Shown: positions 36,799 through 50,161 of the stretch, piece after piece
How the letters are laid out: each line of letters starts with the position of its first letter
Numbering within the stretch: the first letter of the stretch is position 1
Source of the DNA: Azadirachta indica
Lineage: Eukaryota > Streptophyta > Magnoliopsida > Sapindales > Meliaceae
Direction: 5' to 3'
Assembly (NCBI GenBank): GCA_022749755.1
Contig: CM040448.1
Coordinates: forward strand, 926,481-990,480
Length of the DNA stretch: 64,000 bases
The notes under the pieces: model-generated
The model's input: the letters and a program-made list of their open reading frames with translations, nothing else
Told to the model about the DNA's origin: nothing
Database searches by the model: none
Translations under genes and position numbers: made by a program

Positions 36799-39700
36799 TT
36801 ACATTAGTTTACGGGAGGAAGAACTAGCTGATTTTATATGGACGTCTTTCGTGTATATGTTTGTGAGGGCAAAAAGGAGCAGCACGAATACAACTTGGGC
36901 ACTCACTATTCCGAAATGGCTGATGCTATTGCCAATTTCCATCCAGCTTCCTTTGTTTCGAACCTGTTTATTGCAGAACAGAAAGCAAGTTTCTAACAAA
37001 AGGGAGTAAAATATCATCTGTGTTCACATAATGCAAATAGCCCCGTCTATTTCGTTCAGCTTTGTTTGACTTCACCAGAAAAATTGCGCAAGATAAACAT
37101 ATAATTCAAATTAAAACAGTCTCCATGAACGGAAGATGCAATTGTAAATCTTATCCAACTTGAATATGATATTTGTCTTCAAGCCAGTTAAACTTTTTTG
37201 TATCAATTGAGTCAAAAAGTGGGAAGCTGCAAAATAATATTTAAGAATTAGGAAAGAGTACGGTGTTTGTACCAGGAAGAAGAAGTGGATGGTCATCACA
37301 TCTGAAAGTAGTATAACAAGAAAATAGCATCCCAACTGGGGAACTCGGAGTAGTTTGGTTATGGCACTGAATGTGCATCTGCATTTAAGTTCAGAGTGGA
37401 AAAATACAATATGAATTTTGTCTACTTGACCAGCAATAGAAGCTAATAGAACTGCACATATAAAAAGTATGAGATACTTCCTATACACAAACTTTGTAAT
37501 GACACAACTTCAAGTTAAATAAACAATTCGCGAAATTCTTAAGTCATAATAGGTTAAGAATGCCACATCTCATAAATAAGCCAAAGCATTAATAAAGAAT
37601 CGGCAAAATTTTAAGCATTCTAAGGACTTTGAAGAATATAACTGCTGCATTGGCAAGCAACTCATTCTTTCCTGTGAATAAAACAGCATACAACAATTAA
37701 AAGCATAATTCTTAACATAATTTTCCAGTATTACATTAATAGACTATAAAATTGCAGCAAATTTTCACCTTAATTTGCCACTATTACCCAAAAGTAGGTA
37801 GCAAATTTAAAGCATGCTTATCTATTTTGCCAATTTTCTGCCAGAAGAAATAAAAGGAACTTGAAAACTCACTGTATTGTTTCTTAAGAGTTTCAGTACC
37901 TTAACACAAATTAATCAACAATTTTTGAATAAGTCTAGAATATCATTAGTTACAGAAAATATAGAATGCATATCAAAGCATCATTATCATTTTCATATGA
38001 TACCACAAAACAGAAAATGAATTCCCAATAACAATGATCTTCATATCACCCAGCATGTACACAGATAAGAAATAAAGTAGGAACTTACACAACAAGCAGG
38101 AATGGTATGAATAACTTGAAGATAAGCAGGGCTGCCATCAGAAATGGCTGCAATTGAAAGTACATCATATCAGCTCATTAAAAGTTCCAACAAGAAGCCA
38201 AAATGAATCTTTGTAATGAATCTATACTTACACTGAATACAGTGATGAATCGATAGACTGATGAAATCTCAAAACTTGCAATACTAGCAAAATTCCCCGT
38301 TCCAAAGAATGCAACATTAAATAAGACCAACTGAAAAGCAGAAGACATTACAGCCATTTAAATTTAGCAGCTTGCACAAATTATGGTGCAAAAGTTAAGA
38401 ACCTTAATTTAGTCAAATTTCATGGATAGATGAGGACACATTAGGCACTGAACAAGAAAAATCCAAAGAGAGGAAAGACCAAAGCTAAGTTTATTTCGAC
38501 CATCTAAATTTGATACATATACCATGGCAGCCTAAAAGAAAAAAGCATAAGAAAAGTTGTTCATGATTCAAAATGAGATAGAAACAAAGTGAATAAAATG
38601 GGCAAATAACTTACAAAAATCAGTGGAATTCTCACATCAGACAGCTGCAAGCATCTATTGTCATCTTCAAGAACATCATTTTCCTCCATATTACTCGAGT
38701 AAGATGGAAATTTTTTCCCTTTACTCCAGTGCAGAAGCACATTTTCAAACAGTATCCATGACATAAGCACAAGAGCAAGAGCATTATAGAAGACAGCTTC
38801 ATATCTGCAAGGGTTCCATGAAATGGGGAAAAATCCACGAATTGACAACCAGAAAACATTTAATTATCCAACACAGGGAAAAATCGCACTGTCACAAGAA
38901 GTAGCTTGAACATCAGCTGTACCCGATAGACAGAAGCAGGAATGGGGGCGCAAAACCAAGAAATATAGAAGTTAGTCGTGACAAGAGTCCATTTTCTGAA
39001 AATAATGGCAGAACCATCGAGAAACCTATCATAAAAAGATGACATAAGGTTATATTGACTGACATGTAATGTAATGCTTCAGGCAAGTGGTGATCATAGT
39101 ATTGAGTAATACAAACAACTAAATACAGATCTGATCCTTGACTAGTTGGGGAATCAGGAATAGCATTCTAAGGAGTAAAAATTACAGAGATTCTTCAAAT
39201 GAGAAAAAGATCGTGTTGTATAAGCCTAACAATTAATCCATGGGATGTTAACAGCATATATAGACTATATGTCAGATACAATGTTTAGTGAGCAGACAAT
39301 TACGAGATATGTTTACCATGCATTAAAAGCTTATCATTCCCTTTTGCAGCATATGACAAAACTTTATGGTTCATTGCAATCTAAGCCTATTATGTTGCAT
39401 CTGCATGTATGGCTTTTTACAATCTTAGTATATCCATATTTTCAACTTCTTCTAACATTTTCATCCATAAGCACAAGCCACTGAAAAATGAACAGCACAA
39501 AATAACATATGGGTGTGTGAACTATAGAAACTAAGAGTCAACTGTACAGAAATCATGAAAAATAAAGTTGGTACTGATAGATAAAGTTCAGTCATAACAG
39601 GATGCCAAATCTCTGAGTAAACTACGACAGAAAATGTAGAAATAAGAACATCAAGAGCTTTATTCTATGTAATATGAGTAAAATTTAAGTGAAAATGTAC

Positions 39701-42700
39701 AAGTCCAAAAATATACCAGCAATCGACCAATTTATCAACTGGTGTATGACAAGAAGTTCTTGCTTCTCCGTTCTGTGAGAGGTTGATAGCCATACCATCA
39801 CCGACGCTAACCCAACCAATAGAGCCTAGTTTCCATATAGACAGTCAAGTAATTACAAAATTTGCTCAGAATATTTGAACTTCCAATACCAACATTATAA
39901 CCACATGATGCACCTGTATGTGAAAGAGCATGGGAAATCTGGGCTTCTCCATTTCACGCTTACAGATACTTAGCCAATACTTATTCCCTTCAGCATGCAG
40001 ATCTAGCCATCTTGCAGCAATCCCTATAATGATGATCATTGCCCCACTCGCAATTCTGCATAGTTTTTACCATGTATGTATTATGATCCAATCTAATATC
40101 ACTGAAATAAACATATTTAATACCGTAGATCCCCTGGTTTTCTTAAAAAGCTTTTAGAATTCATTTAACCACTATAACTGACTAGAAAAGTAAGGAAGAA
40201 ATCAGACTTCAACTAGACCATTACTATCTTCAATATCTCATGTCTAAACCATCTCTTCATAGCTTTAAACTCAACAAAAGGAAATATTCAAGGCAAGAAA
40301 CTTACACCAATTGATTATTATCAGGAATCTCTGCTGGCATCAAAGTAAAAAATGACAAAAACCAGCAAGAAATGAATACAAAAATTGGTATTCCAGATCT
40401 CCATGGAATTGAGATAAAAAGATAAAAAGTTGCTACAATCCCCACAATTAGAAAACACCAAGTGTAAAGCTCTCTCTTAGTGAAGCTATTCACCTGCAGA
40501 AAGTAAAAATAACATCATTCAATATACTAAACTTTCACTTTAAATATAGAATAATCAATGACATGTTAAATCCTCATACCAGAAATTCAAGAATAAATAT
40601 TGACAGAGCAGAAATGATGAGAAGTTTGACAATACAATCAAATTTTCTCCCACGAAGGTGTCTCCATAATGCTACCATAAATCGATATTCACTTAGTATT
40701 TGTGTCCAGAGAAACACAGTCATTGCAACATATGCATGATAAAGGGGAGGAGAGTGTTCCAGAATCAATTTGATAGAAATCAATCCCATCAGTAGACATC
40801 CCCATAGGTATACCTGTCACAGAGAATGAGTGACATAAGATACTTATAATGTAGTTGAAAGATAAAAATGATTTATCATGAAAGATACAGATGCTGAAAA
40901 GTAATAAACAATCTCATTATAAAGCTTGCAAGAGGTCAGGCTTACTTAGACATTACTTTTCTAGTCTTATGTCTCTGGTGAAATGATGGCTCCTTCTGTA
41001 ATATATTTTCTGGTAATGAAGTATAAGATTGCAGCACATGGAGAAGAAGACAGATCATCCAACCAATATACCCAAGAGTAATGACAGACATCAGCATCAA
41101 CCAGTCATATGTTTGAAAATAATGAAGTCCTTGCAGCGCTAAGGTTCTTAGATTTTCTGAAAGCTTCGTTGCTGCTTCATAGTCTCTAACAGATATTAGT
41201 TCCTCAATCCGATCCAAAATAGAGGTATACTGAGCTAAGGGCTTAAAAGGCTTGAAATAGAATGAGTTTAACTGCTTTATATCTAAGTTTGTCAAGAAAA
41301 CCATTAAAAAGAGGGAACTGAATCATTGATAAACTTTGCAACAGCTGCATAAATCAAAATTTCAAAAGGGAAAAACAAGAAACGTGTTGCAGATTGATTA
41401 TAATAAGAATGCACAAGCACCTTTGTTTAAAATTCAGAGAGCAAAATCAAGTATTATATGACTTCAATATGCAAAGGAATATGGTAAATTGATTTATAAT
41501 TAGCATCAAATTTAGATTCTCTTCAAACAATCTGGACACGGTATGCATAAGAATTGCAAAAAGCTGTGCCTGTTATAGTCCATATTACAGAAAAGTAAAC
41601 TAATATAGGTAGAGGATACATGATTTCCGGAGAAACTGGTTGAGAATTTGCTTTGTATTGGCTAGCACAGCTTCAACCTTTTCTGCCTGCCCATTGAAAA
41701 AGTAAATAAAATCTCTGTCACTTCCTATCAGATAGAATTCAATTCAGACTGATCCAACTCCCAAAATTATAGTTTTAAGGGGGGAAAAAACACATTTTCC
41801 AGCACAAAGGACTCATATCATTTGTTACAGTTGAGGAGTAGTCCTCTGGATAGAACTCACCTCATTCAAGTTAATGTATTCAAGTGGAAGATTTCCAACT
41901 GAGTTAACAGGACATGGCAGACCAAGCAGAGTTGACTGCCACAAAAGTCAATCAGCAAATGAGACCAATAAAAACTATGGGCAGATTAAACTTAAGTCAT
42001 TGGCTAAAGAACACAGAACAACAAAGACAAAACTTAAGTACAACCATGAGTGGTGCAATATCTGCTTGATTGACATCCACCCTTTCAATGTGGTTAAGGC
42101 CCCATTCATCAGGTGTTGGTGCATCATGTGCATGTTCATCAATAAAACGGAAACCACAATCAGAATGATTTGTTTCAGAGACTGGCTTGGGATGTTTAAC
42201 ACCAGCACCCCAAACAACAAGAGGGGTATCAGTGTTTGTAGGATGACCGTCTCCATGACTACCTGTCAGGACAAAAAGTAATTACGTTAACATCATTTTT
42301 CATCTTTATGGCAAACAGAAAGAAGTTTTATTAGTCTTAAAATAAACAATTCAACAAGAGAGGTGAACAAGCTGCCCACCAACAACCTGAGCAAAAAATG
42401 AGTCAAATAACAACTCAAAAAACTAATTTAGTATTCTGACCTTTGTCACTCATCCCATGATCAGCTGTGAAAATGTATGCTGTGCGATTGTCCTTAAAAT
42501 AACCTTCAAGAAGATTATACATGCGCTCTGCAATATGGTCGACAACCTTCACATTATTGAGATAGATGGATGAAAAAGGTCGATGTGCATGTCCATTTGA
42601 GTCACAACCAAGTAGATGTAGAAATATGACAAGATTATCCTGTAGCAGTAACTCCTTCAACTTTGGGTCTTCATTGGACCTATTAAGAAGGCTCTGAAAC

Positions 42701-44222
42701 TGATCAAAAGACCACTCATCCAAAAATGACGCATCTGCAGTAACACTATCAAATTGATAAAGCATTGAACAAAAGTGAGAACTGTGGAAGGTAATATGTC
42801 AAGATTAAAAAAAAAAAAAAAGATTGGCCCAACATCATTGCTGATAATATGGTTCACCCAAGCAAGTTCAAAACAAGGGTATATTACTGGTACTTGACTT
42901 GTAATGGGAGCCAAAGTAAAATTCAGAATTGAACAAATGCATTTTTTTGGAAAATTATATCATTGAGATCACAACCAATAATTAGTCCATAAGTTCTTTT
43001 TGCCTTCACCTTTCAGTTAATAGCTTTATTGATGAAATATGTTTCTAAAATAAATTAATTTGCGCATACAGATTGTAATTGAACAAACCAGTTGCAAAGT
43101 CTTCAAAGTCATGAGGATAGGAGTTCCAGGTGCTGTGCGGCAAGGCTGCACAAAATATTGGGACAATATCTGGACTACCAAAAGAAATTGTATGGCGGCT
43201 TTGGTTAAAAACTGAATCAAACTCAACTGGATTAGCTTTCCATCCTGCAAGATGCAATAAAACCTTTTAAGCATACAGAAGAAAATGCAGGCAACTAAGC
43301 AACTTCACAGGCACTGCAAGTGGCTAAAAGAAAATAGAAAAATAATTCACAGTCACCTTTTGTAACTGCACTAGGATCCTCATAAAAACCAGCAATAATG
43401 GCCACATGTCCAGGCCGTGATTCAGTTGGAGGCCGAGCATGCGACACTCCCCATCGACCTTGGTTTTGAATCACACTTCTCAAAAATGGTGGTCTGAAAT
43501 TTCCTTCCGAGTCCGGCTCATAAAATTTATCAGCACGTAAACCATCCGCTGGGTTAACATTACCCACCCAAAATTCAAACAACATACAAAGAATTTAAAA
43601 AAAAAAAAAAAGAAAGAAAAATGAGTCCTTTAATGTGACAACACACATAGAATTTTAACAAGCTCTTTAATATCTGCAGTCTATATGCGTACTATTCCTA
43701 TAAACAATCTAATCATTCTACTTAAGCTGGAACTCAACATGAGAAGTAAAAAAGAAACATCTTTAAACCCCACAAACCAAACCCGTTACCTCTTCAAATG
43801 CCATTAAGTAATGCAAGACGTCAAATTATGAATTAGGAGCTTATATGGGTCAACACAAACAGAGCAAACTAATTAATAACACAGCATCACAAAAGATTAA
43901 TAACAAACAGCACACATTCCAACCAAGGCCCTTTTTTTAACGTTTTTCATTCAGACAAATCAACAAACAGTTGTTCCCCAAAGATTGTAGCAGTACCCAC
44001 TAAAAGGACGAGGCGTTTCGCGGGAGCATTGAAGCGAGGTTTGACTGGATCCATGCCATGAACAATGGGAGTTTTGAAATAGATATCGAATATGCTTAGC
44101 ATGTAAACTGCATGAAGTATCACACCCAGAACCACCAGCCACATCTCCCGCGTCTTCAGCCATTTTCTTCGACTGCTTTTAGTAGATTTTTCTCTCGTTC
44201 CCAAAATCCCATCGATCCCCAT
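36799..44222 (-). CDS. PIGN: GPI ethanolamine phosphate transferase 1 (PIG-N/Mcd4)
   Basis: Eighteen exons on the minus strand: 43997-44222, 43357-43548, 43089-43244, 42441-42734, 42045-42262, 41861-41935, 41620-41686, 40957-41282, 40580-40813, 40306-40493, 39914-40055, 39717-39825, 38923-39025, 38615-38804, 38232-38330, 38089-38147, 37273-37378 and 36799-36963; 982 residues, the usual size. In the ER it adds ethanolamine phosphate to the first mannose of GPI anchors. After an N-terminal membrane anchor ([16 protein letters not shown]), the lumenal alkaline-phosphatase-like domain shows metal/nucleophile motifs [42 protein letters not shown] and [17 protein letters not shown]. The C-terminal half holds many membrane helices and ends [13 protein letters not shown]. 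The donor of exon 10 is placed at GT-gtaagt, not the earlier GT, because only that keeps phase. Confidence 0.95.
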
Positions 44223-44567
44223 TTGTTTTCTCCTCGTTTTGTTTTTGCTTTCGCTCTCACGTTTGTGTTTTCCCGGAGCAGTTTGGAGTGCGAGCGAATA
44301 CAGAAATTTCTAAATACACCCACGTTATTTTAATACTTAACGTTTTGGACAAGAGTTTAATTGGTCAGATCAGATCTGTTTGACTCAACTTTTTAGTGAA
44401 ACCATCCCGTTTATTTTCATATAAATTATAAAAATAAATATTATTTACAGAGAATAGTTCTGATTCTTGTGTATTTAATTTTGTAGATGATCAAAATAAA
44501 GCCATGGAAAATCAATATCAGTCATTGTAGATACTTGTATGGTAACAATTCAAACAACAATCTAAGC
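44223..44567. other. Spacer between the charged-protein gene and PIG-N
   Basis: 345 bases containing the PIG-N promoter/leader and the 3' UTR of the next minus-strand gene. The genes are head-to-tail. Nothing else seen. Confidence 0.55.
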
Positions 44568-46192
44568 TCAGTATCTCCTAGTAAAGGAACTGTTGTCAAG
44601 GTTCTGGTTTGCAGGATTTATTTGGAGCTCTTGTAGGTTAAATTGCAATTCTTTCAAGGCCGTCTCACTTGTTACATATACACCATCCATCTGGGTCGTA
44701 CTATCAGGGGCTGATGCTGCTTGTTGAGCTCGTTCTACTGCTTTCTTCTGTGGCATCCTGCAGTTATTGTCGTCCTCTCCAAAACCAAGTTGAACCACCT
44801 GATTTTCCAACTTCTCCACCTCTTTCTGCAAGCTCAATGCTTTGTCTTCCTTCATCCCCTCAATTTTAAGTTCAGCCTCCATATACATCAACTTTAAACT
44901 CTCTTTCTGTTTCCCCGTCAGATGCCGATGGCCCAGGCTCTTCTTCTCCTCTGCTGTTTCTTTAAATACATTGAACACCAATCTTGTATTATCCGGCCTC
45001 GTCCTCATCAAAAACTTTGGCTTGTTCTCCCGAATCCCAGCACCTTCATACATCCCTAATTCCTTGGTATGCTTAAAACTCCGAATCTTGACACCCATTT
45101 CTCTCTGTTTATCTGGAATATCTTCCTCAAATTTCAACATCCTCCTCCTCTTCCGCACTTTTACTATGATACTTGACAACGCCCTCTCCTCAACATCCTC
45201 TTCCTGCAAGTTCGATGATGTCCTTTTAAACTGCATCTCCTTAAGCATACCTTCAGTAATCTTCTCAAATTCAAGCTTAGGCATCGACCCAAAACTCTCC
45301 TTCTGCATACACATTGTATGCTGGTGCACCAAACTCTTCTTCTCCTCTATAATTTCTCTGAATATATTGAATCCCACTCCCATATTCTCCGGCCTCCTCC
45401 TTGCTTCCAGTGGCATCAAAAACTTTGTCTTGTTCTTCCCAAGCGCAGCAGCTTCATGCTTAAAACTTGGAATCCTAACACCAATTTCTCTCTGTTTCCT
45501 TCCTCGAATTTCTTCATCTAATTTCCATATCCTCTCCCCCTCTCTAAATATGATTCTAGGAATCAGGGAAGGTTCCTTACTTTCATACCTCTCTGTGTAC
45601 TTTCCTACCCGAACTTCTTCGGCTGTTTCCAACAGATTCTTATTCGAATACGACCTCTCAATTATCATTCTCCTATCCTCAGCATTCCTTTTGACTTCAC
45701 TTTCCTTCTTCCTCGAGCTACTCGCCACGAACCCTAAACCAAACCTATTAACAATACCATCGCTCCCGGAAATATCAAAATTTGGAATCAGAAAACCTGT
45801 GAAAAACAAATTAAAAATCAAATTAATATTCTGCTTCATACATATATAAATGTCACAGCATTTATGTTGTTTCATACAATTTTAAAACCGTAATCCAAAC
45901 CTAAAACACAATTATTTTTCACAAATTAAAACTTGGAATTCCTACACCAATAACTTCTCATTGTCATAAACATAAGTGACAAACATATAATCAACTACTT
46001 ACCAGCCGCACCAGCGTCCAGCACCGGCTTCGGAGTAGGTGGATCTCTTCCTCGGAATTTACCGCGACTTCTTCGGTGATCGTCGTTGGAAATTTCGAAC
46101 TCATTGTGAGAAGACTTCTCGTCGTGTATCCGATGATCCTCCATCTCATTCTTAGCGTCTACTCTCTCCTTCTTCATGCGAGCAGCGTTCAT
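44568..46192 (-). CDS. Unrecognised charged protein with an internal duplication
   Basis: Two exons on the minus strand, 46003-46192 and 44568-45796, giving 472 residues. I do not recognise the family. It is very rich in Lys, Arg and Glu, with no signal peptide or membrane segment, and is probably nuclear or cytosolic. Residues ~150-247 and ~280-378 are two copies of one module: QREIGVRIPSFKHEAAALGK versus QREMGVKIRSFKHTKELGMY; KTKFLMPLEARRRPENMG versus KPKFLMRTRPDN; GFNIFREIIEEKKSLVHQH versus VFNVFKETAEEKKSLGHRH; then QKES...L...EGM in both. A coiled-coil-like stretch follows (ALSLQKEVEKLENQVVQLGF). The exon 1-encoded N-terminus contains RSRGKFRGRDPPTPKPVLD. The long open frame, clean phase-1 intron and protein-level repeat support a real gene. 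A Site II cluster lies 160-190 bases upstream. Confidence 0.72.
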
Positions 46193-46350
46193 CTTTAAAA
46201 CTTAAAATTCTTTTTTTTTTTTTTCAAGTTCTTGTTCACAAAGAAAAGCGCGGCAGAGAATTTTGCCGGTGATTAAAATGTATACGTTTCAATGCTAGAA
46301 GCAAACTGGTGACTGGCAAGCGTTTCATCCACCAACGGAAGAAATTGTAA

Positions 46351-46378
46351 TGGGCTCAGTTGGGCCACAATGGGCTGT
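46351..46378. promoter_or_regulatory. Site II (TCP-type) cluster upstream of the charged-protein gene
   Basis: tgggct, tgggcc and tgggct at 10-base spacing, about one helical turn, 160-190 bases upstream of the start at 46192. A perfect TGGGCCCA lies further up at 46495-46502. Such clusters mark TCP-regulated housekeeping or growth genes. Confidence 0.5.
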
Positions 46379-47199
46379 CTAATGCCTTTTATAGCAGCGA
46401 TTATTAAGTATCCCACATGCATGTCTAAAAAAACCCTGAAGAGTATTTCTTCATTACACAATTTTGTTCATATTCCTTTTTGTGGTCTATTAAATGGGCC
46501 CAAAGTATACACTTTGTGCATCGTAACCAATCCATCAACATAATTATCGTTTTCCTAAATAAATAAATTATACGTGATGACGATTAGTACATAAGTGAAA
46601 TCATATACTTTTATTAAATTTTGTCTTCTTGATAGCCTCAAATAGTAATAAAATTGGCATCAGACAATTTTTTTATATTTTTTTCGTTAAAGAACTTATT
46701 ACATGTTTGAGCTAACATAATTCAAGCCACGGTTTTGGTATATAATTAATATTTAAAAAAAAAATTGACCACCCTTTTCAGCAGAAGCGTGTTGACAACA
46801 TTCTTTCATCGTCATCACTGCTAATCCGTTTAGTGTAGTGTACTTTCATAAGACACAGCATCATGTACAAATTTTAAAGGCACATCTATTACAAAACAAA
46901 AGGATTAGATATTTATAAAAAAAAAAAAATGAGCCAATTCACTAAAACTTGGTGTTAACTATAAAAATATCACAATTTCAAAGGAAACATAAATTTATAT
47001 GTATATATATGATCGAGAAGATCAAACCTGTCTACAAAAAGAAAAAATAAAAATAAAATAAAAAATAAAAAAAAGATGACAACTAATTTAGTTATGAAGA
47101 AAAAAGTAGAAGGTGAAAATAATGGTAGGAGAGGAAAGAGACACAGAGAAGAGAAGAGAAGAGAAGCCAAACGCAGACAGGATAGCCTTGAAAGTCACT

Positions 47200-47545
47200 G
47201 TAAGTGTTAGAAATATATTTGAATATAACTCAATTCAAAAGTTAGTTCAAAGAATGAGGGTGTTTAATGAATATATAAGGGAAATAACAGTTCAGTACAA
47301 TGACGATATGGGACAGTTAACATTCTCTTTCATGTGAAACGTGGATCAAATGCATGGGAGGGCAAAGGAACAAAGGAACAAAAATCTCACCATCGTCGAA
47401 GTGTTTGACTCTGATATCATATTAGAAATAAATTTAGGTAAAACTCAACTTAAAAGATAAATCAAGGAATGAGAGTGCCAATAGATATATAAAGGAGATA
47501 ACAGCTCAGTACAATGATGATATGAGTCGGTTAACAGTAAGATAA
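47200..47545. repeat. Two diverged direct repeat copies, about 135 bases each
   Basis: Copy A (47200-47335) and copy B (47413-47545) share in order ttagaaata, aactcaa-ttaaaag, tcaa-gaatgag-gtg, atatataa-gg-aaataacag-tcagtacaatga-gatatg and gttaaca. Divergence is high and no coding content is seen. The pattern suits two fragments of one dispersed plant repeat inserted or duplicated in tandem; I cannot assign a transposon family. Confidence 0.6.
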
Positions 47546-48678
47546 GATAGAATTCTAACTGAAATCAGCTATATGTGGAATATGAACAATGCTGAAAGCA
47601 GAAGCACTTTGTGTTATATTATATATGGCAGAAAAATGTTAACTTAACCAACATGCTACATATGATCTTATTACACCACATGTCTTGATTATCCGTAACT
47701 TCCCACGTGTTACAGTAAATTATCGTCAAAACTTAAAGGATCTAATTAAGACATTCCAATTTTGTAGATTTAGATAACTTAGTTTAAGACAAAGTTGTTG
47801 TAATGTAATTCTGACTAAATTAAAGGATATGAGATAATGACTTGTTGCCTAAGACATTAACTCATTTTTGAAATATATGGATTCTCTCTTGATCGACTAA
47901 ATACATAACAAATACTACATAATTGCATTTTTGTATTCCGAACGTCAACATGAACATTCCCCTACCAAATGAAAGGAATTGGACCGTACTTCACGAGGTT
48001 CTATATATATAACAAGCTCCTTCAAGCTGCCTGATTCGATGTACATCAGTAACCACTTGGTTTGATCCTAACAGCATCTGGGGTTTCTAATCTTGTAGCC
48101 AAGAACATGGAGGAGCAAGCAAACCAAACGACCAAAACAGTAAAAAATCCGACCTAAAAGTTTAAGCCACTCAGAAATAGAAGATAGAAGCCCAAACCGA
48201 TACAAAAGAAAAAATAAATACAAATGAAGTCTTTTAATAAAACTGGTTAAATTACTACTTGACTCAAAAATTTAAGTTGGTAGATAAGAATGCAAACAAT
48301 AGCATTAATCTTTGTTTGATATAAGAACCATCTTTCCTACAATGCGTTAGAAGGTGAAACCTTAAATGCTTCTTGAACCTTGATAAACAAGGCATGCAAC
48401 TTTACAGATAATATCAAGTCAACATTTCAGTAACAATAATATGAAAATTAACTTTGTATTTATTGATATAAGCTGTTGACACGAGAAATCTCAGCATATA
48501 CAACAGAATAAGAAATGGCTGGACTTGATTCTTTCCAATAGATAACTTGTGGAAGCAATACAGAAGTCAACAGAAACAATTACTTTTCATGCTTATTACA
48601 TTCTTTAGCTAACACAAACTGTCAATAGATCTTTTAAATAACATGCACCTCACTGATGTCACCTCAGTATCAGTGCAT

Positions 48679-50161
48679 TTACGGTGATTCTGGCTCAGCC
48701 CCGTCAGCCAAGTCTTCCTGCGCTGCTTCTTCTTCTGCTCCTCCTGCTGCTGCTTCTTCTCCTGCTGCCGCTTCTTCTTCTGCTCCTCCTCCTGCTTCTG
48801 CTCCTCCTCCTGCTTCTTCTCCTGCTGCTTCCTCCCCTCCTGCTGCTCCTCCTGCTCCTGCTTCTTCTTCTTCTGGTAGTGAAGATGGCGGTGGTGGTGG
48901 AGGACTTTTAGATGGCTTCTTTGCCGGAGGAGATTTTGGTTTCTTACCTGCCCCCTTCTTTCCTGCTCCTTTCTTGCCTGGGCCTTTCTTTCCTTTCTTT
49001 CCTTTCTTTCCTGCACCTTTCTTGCCTGCCCCTTTCTTGCCTAGGCCTTTCTTGCCGAGGCCTTTCTTTCCTGCCCCTTTCTTGCCTGCACCTTTCTTGC
49101 CTAGGCCTTTCTTCGCTTTTTTTGCTTTCTACACAGGATTAAAAATTGCAAAGAGAGAAAAACTTTTACAACCCTTGTAAACTCGAGTAAGAATTCGTCT
49201 AGTAGCAACTATATATGTAACTTGTGATGCAAGCAGTGTCTGTAAAAGTATACTACCTGCAGATTTGCATTCAAGTTAACCTGCTCTCCTCCAACTAACT
49301 TTTCCGTGGATGAAACCTACAAACAGAACAAGTTGAGTGAAAATCAAGTGCAGAGTGCCACACTAACTAAACAAGAGAACTGAGATATCAAACATTTTCT
49401 AAAAATTACATTGGCAAGATCAACCCCAGGTCCATCTGTTGCTGAAGCCTACAAGAAAAAGCGTATACGCCCACTTAATCATATATCAAAGAAAACTGAA
49501 ATTAGGATCTTCAGAACGTATATAACAAAAAATTGCAAATCTTGAAACTTTTATCAGCCTGTCAACTTGAATGGACTCATCTAGCAGCAGCAAGTAAACT
49601 GGTAACAAATGTTGTAATATGCACCTAAGAAAGAAATGAAGTTTCAAGTGCATAGAGCTGAAGTTCACAAGATTTTATTAGCATGTCATCATATTTGGCA
49701 TTAGAGCTAAATTAATTTACCGGCTTCACTTCATTTTGCTTCTCTTTTTCCTTCCCGTCAGATGAAACCTACAAAAGTGATACATCAATGCCATAAACAA
49801 AGAAGATGACTAAGATATAAAAGTTGTAAACAGATTACATTTTCCGACTGATATTTTACCTGATTTTTCAAACTGAGTTTGGAACCAGCCTACAAGAGGG
49901 AAAAGAAAAATAAAATTATTTAGGCATCAAATAAAATTATAAGTACCATAAAAATTTCAAAATCAGTGACAGCTGGGATATGAACATTACATTGTTCAGC
50001 AAAGGATCTTCTTCGCCAGATAAAACCTGCAAAAAGAATGGAACAGAAGTACTTAAGCTCCTTCTAAGTGTAATTGTTAAGAGGAAAGGCAGAGATTTTT
50101 TTACCGCTGTTGTGCAGAAAAGAAAAGCAGCTAGCAGAAACAGCACAGTTTTGAAAGCCAT
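48679..50161 (-). CDS. Secreted Lys/Gly-repeat protein with acidic tail
   Basis: Seven exons on the minus strand, all introns phase 0: 50105-50161, 49991-50026, 49860-49889, 49721-49768, 49410-49448, 49257-49316 and 48679-49128, giving 239 residues. I do not recognise the product. Residues 1-19 (MAFKTVLFLLAAFLFCTTA) are a signal peptide encoded by exon 1 alone. Five mini-exons of 10-20 codons follow, three starting VLS or VSS and two AGS or ASA. Exon 7 encodes about 12 GKKG-type units (GLGKKGAGKKGAGKKGLG, residues ~97-153), then SKSPPPPPPSSLP, then a Glu/Ala/Gly tail with almost no Lys. The result is a secreted, cysteine-free polyampholyte with a strongly basic and a strongly acidic half. It lies next to a GASA14-like gene with the same first-exon size. 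The frame was set by splice phase and the stop at 48679-48681; two other frames across exon 7 are also open. A wall-binding or scaffolding role would be a guess. Confidence 0.72.

Larger units (their letters stand above)
46193..48678. other. Intergenic region with diverged direct repeats
   Basis: Besides the upstream Site II cluster, the main structure is a pair of diverged direct repeats at 47200-47335 and 47413-47545 (separate entry). The rest is AT-rich, with no gene supported. Confidence 0.5.

Noticed and set aside
38518..38540. A 9-base microexon (GCTGCCATG) in PIG-N between exons 14 and 15
   Set aside because: Splice sites exist and phase is kept, but the family does not need the extra residues and direct joining gives the expected [16 protein letters not shown].
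44842..45849. 335-codon plus-strand ORF
   Set aside because: Antisense shadow of the charged-protein exon 2; a Lys/Glu-rich coding strand gives few stops in the opposite frame, and the minus frame has the repeat and the splice structure.
48656..49180. Plus-strand Ala/Ser/Pro-rich 174-codon ORF and a minus-strand Gln/Lys/Glu ORF
   Set aside because: Other frames of the repeated exon 7. Only the chosen minus frame joins in phase to the six upstream exons and has a sensible end.
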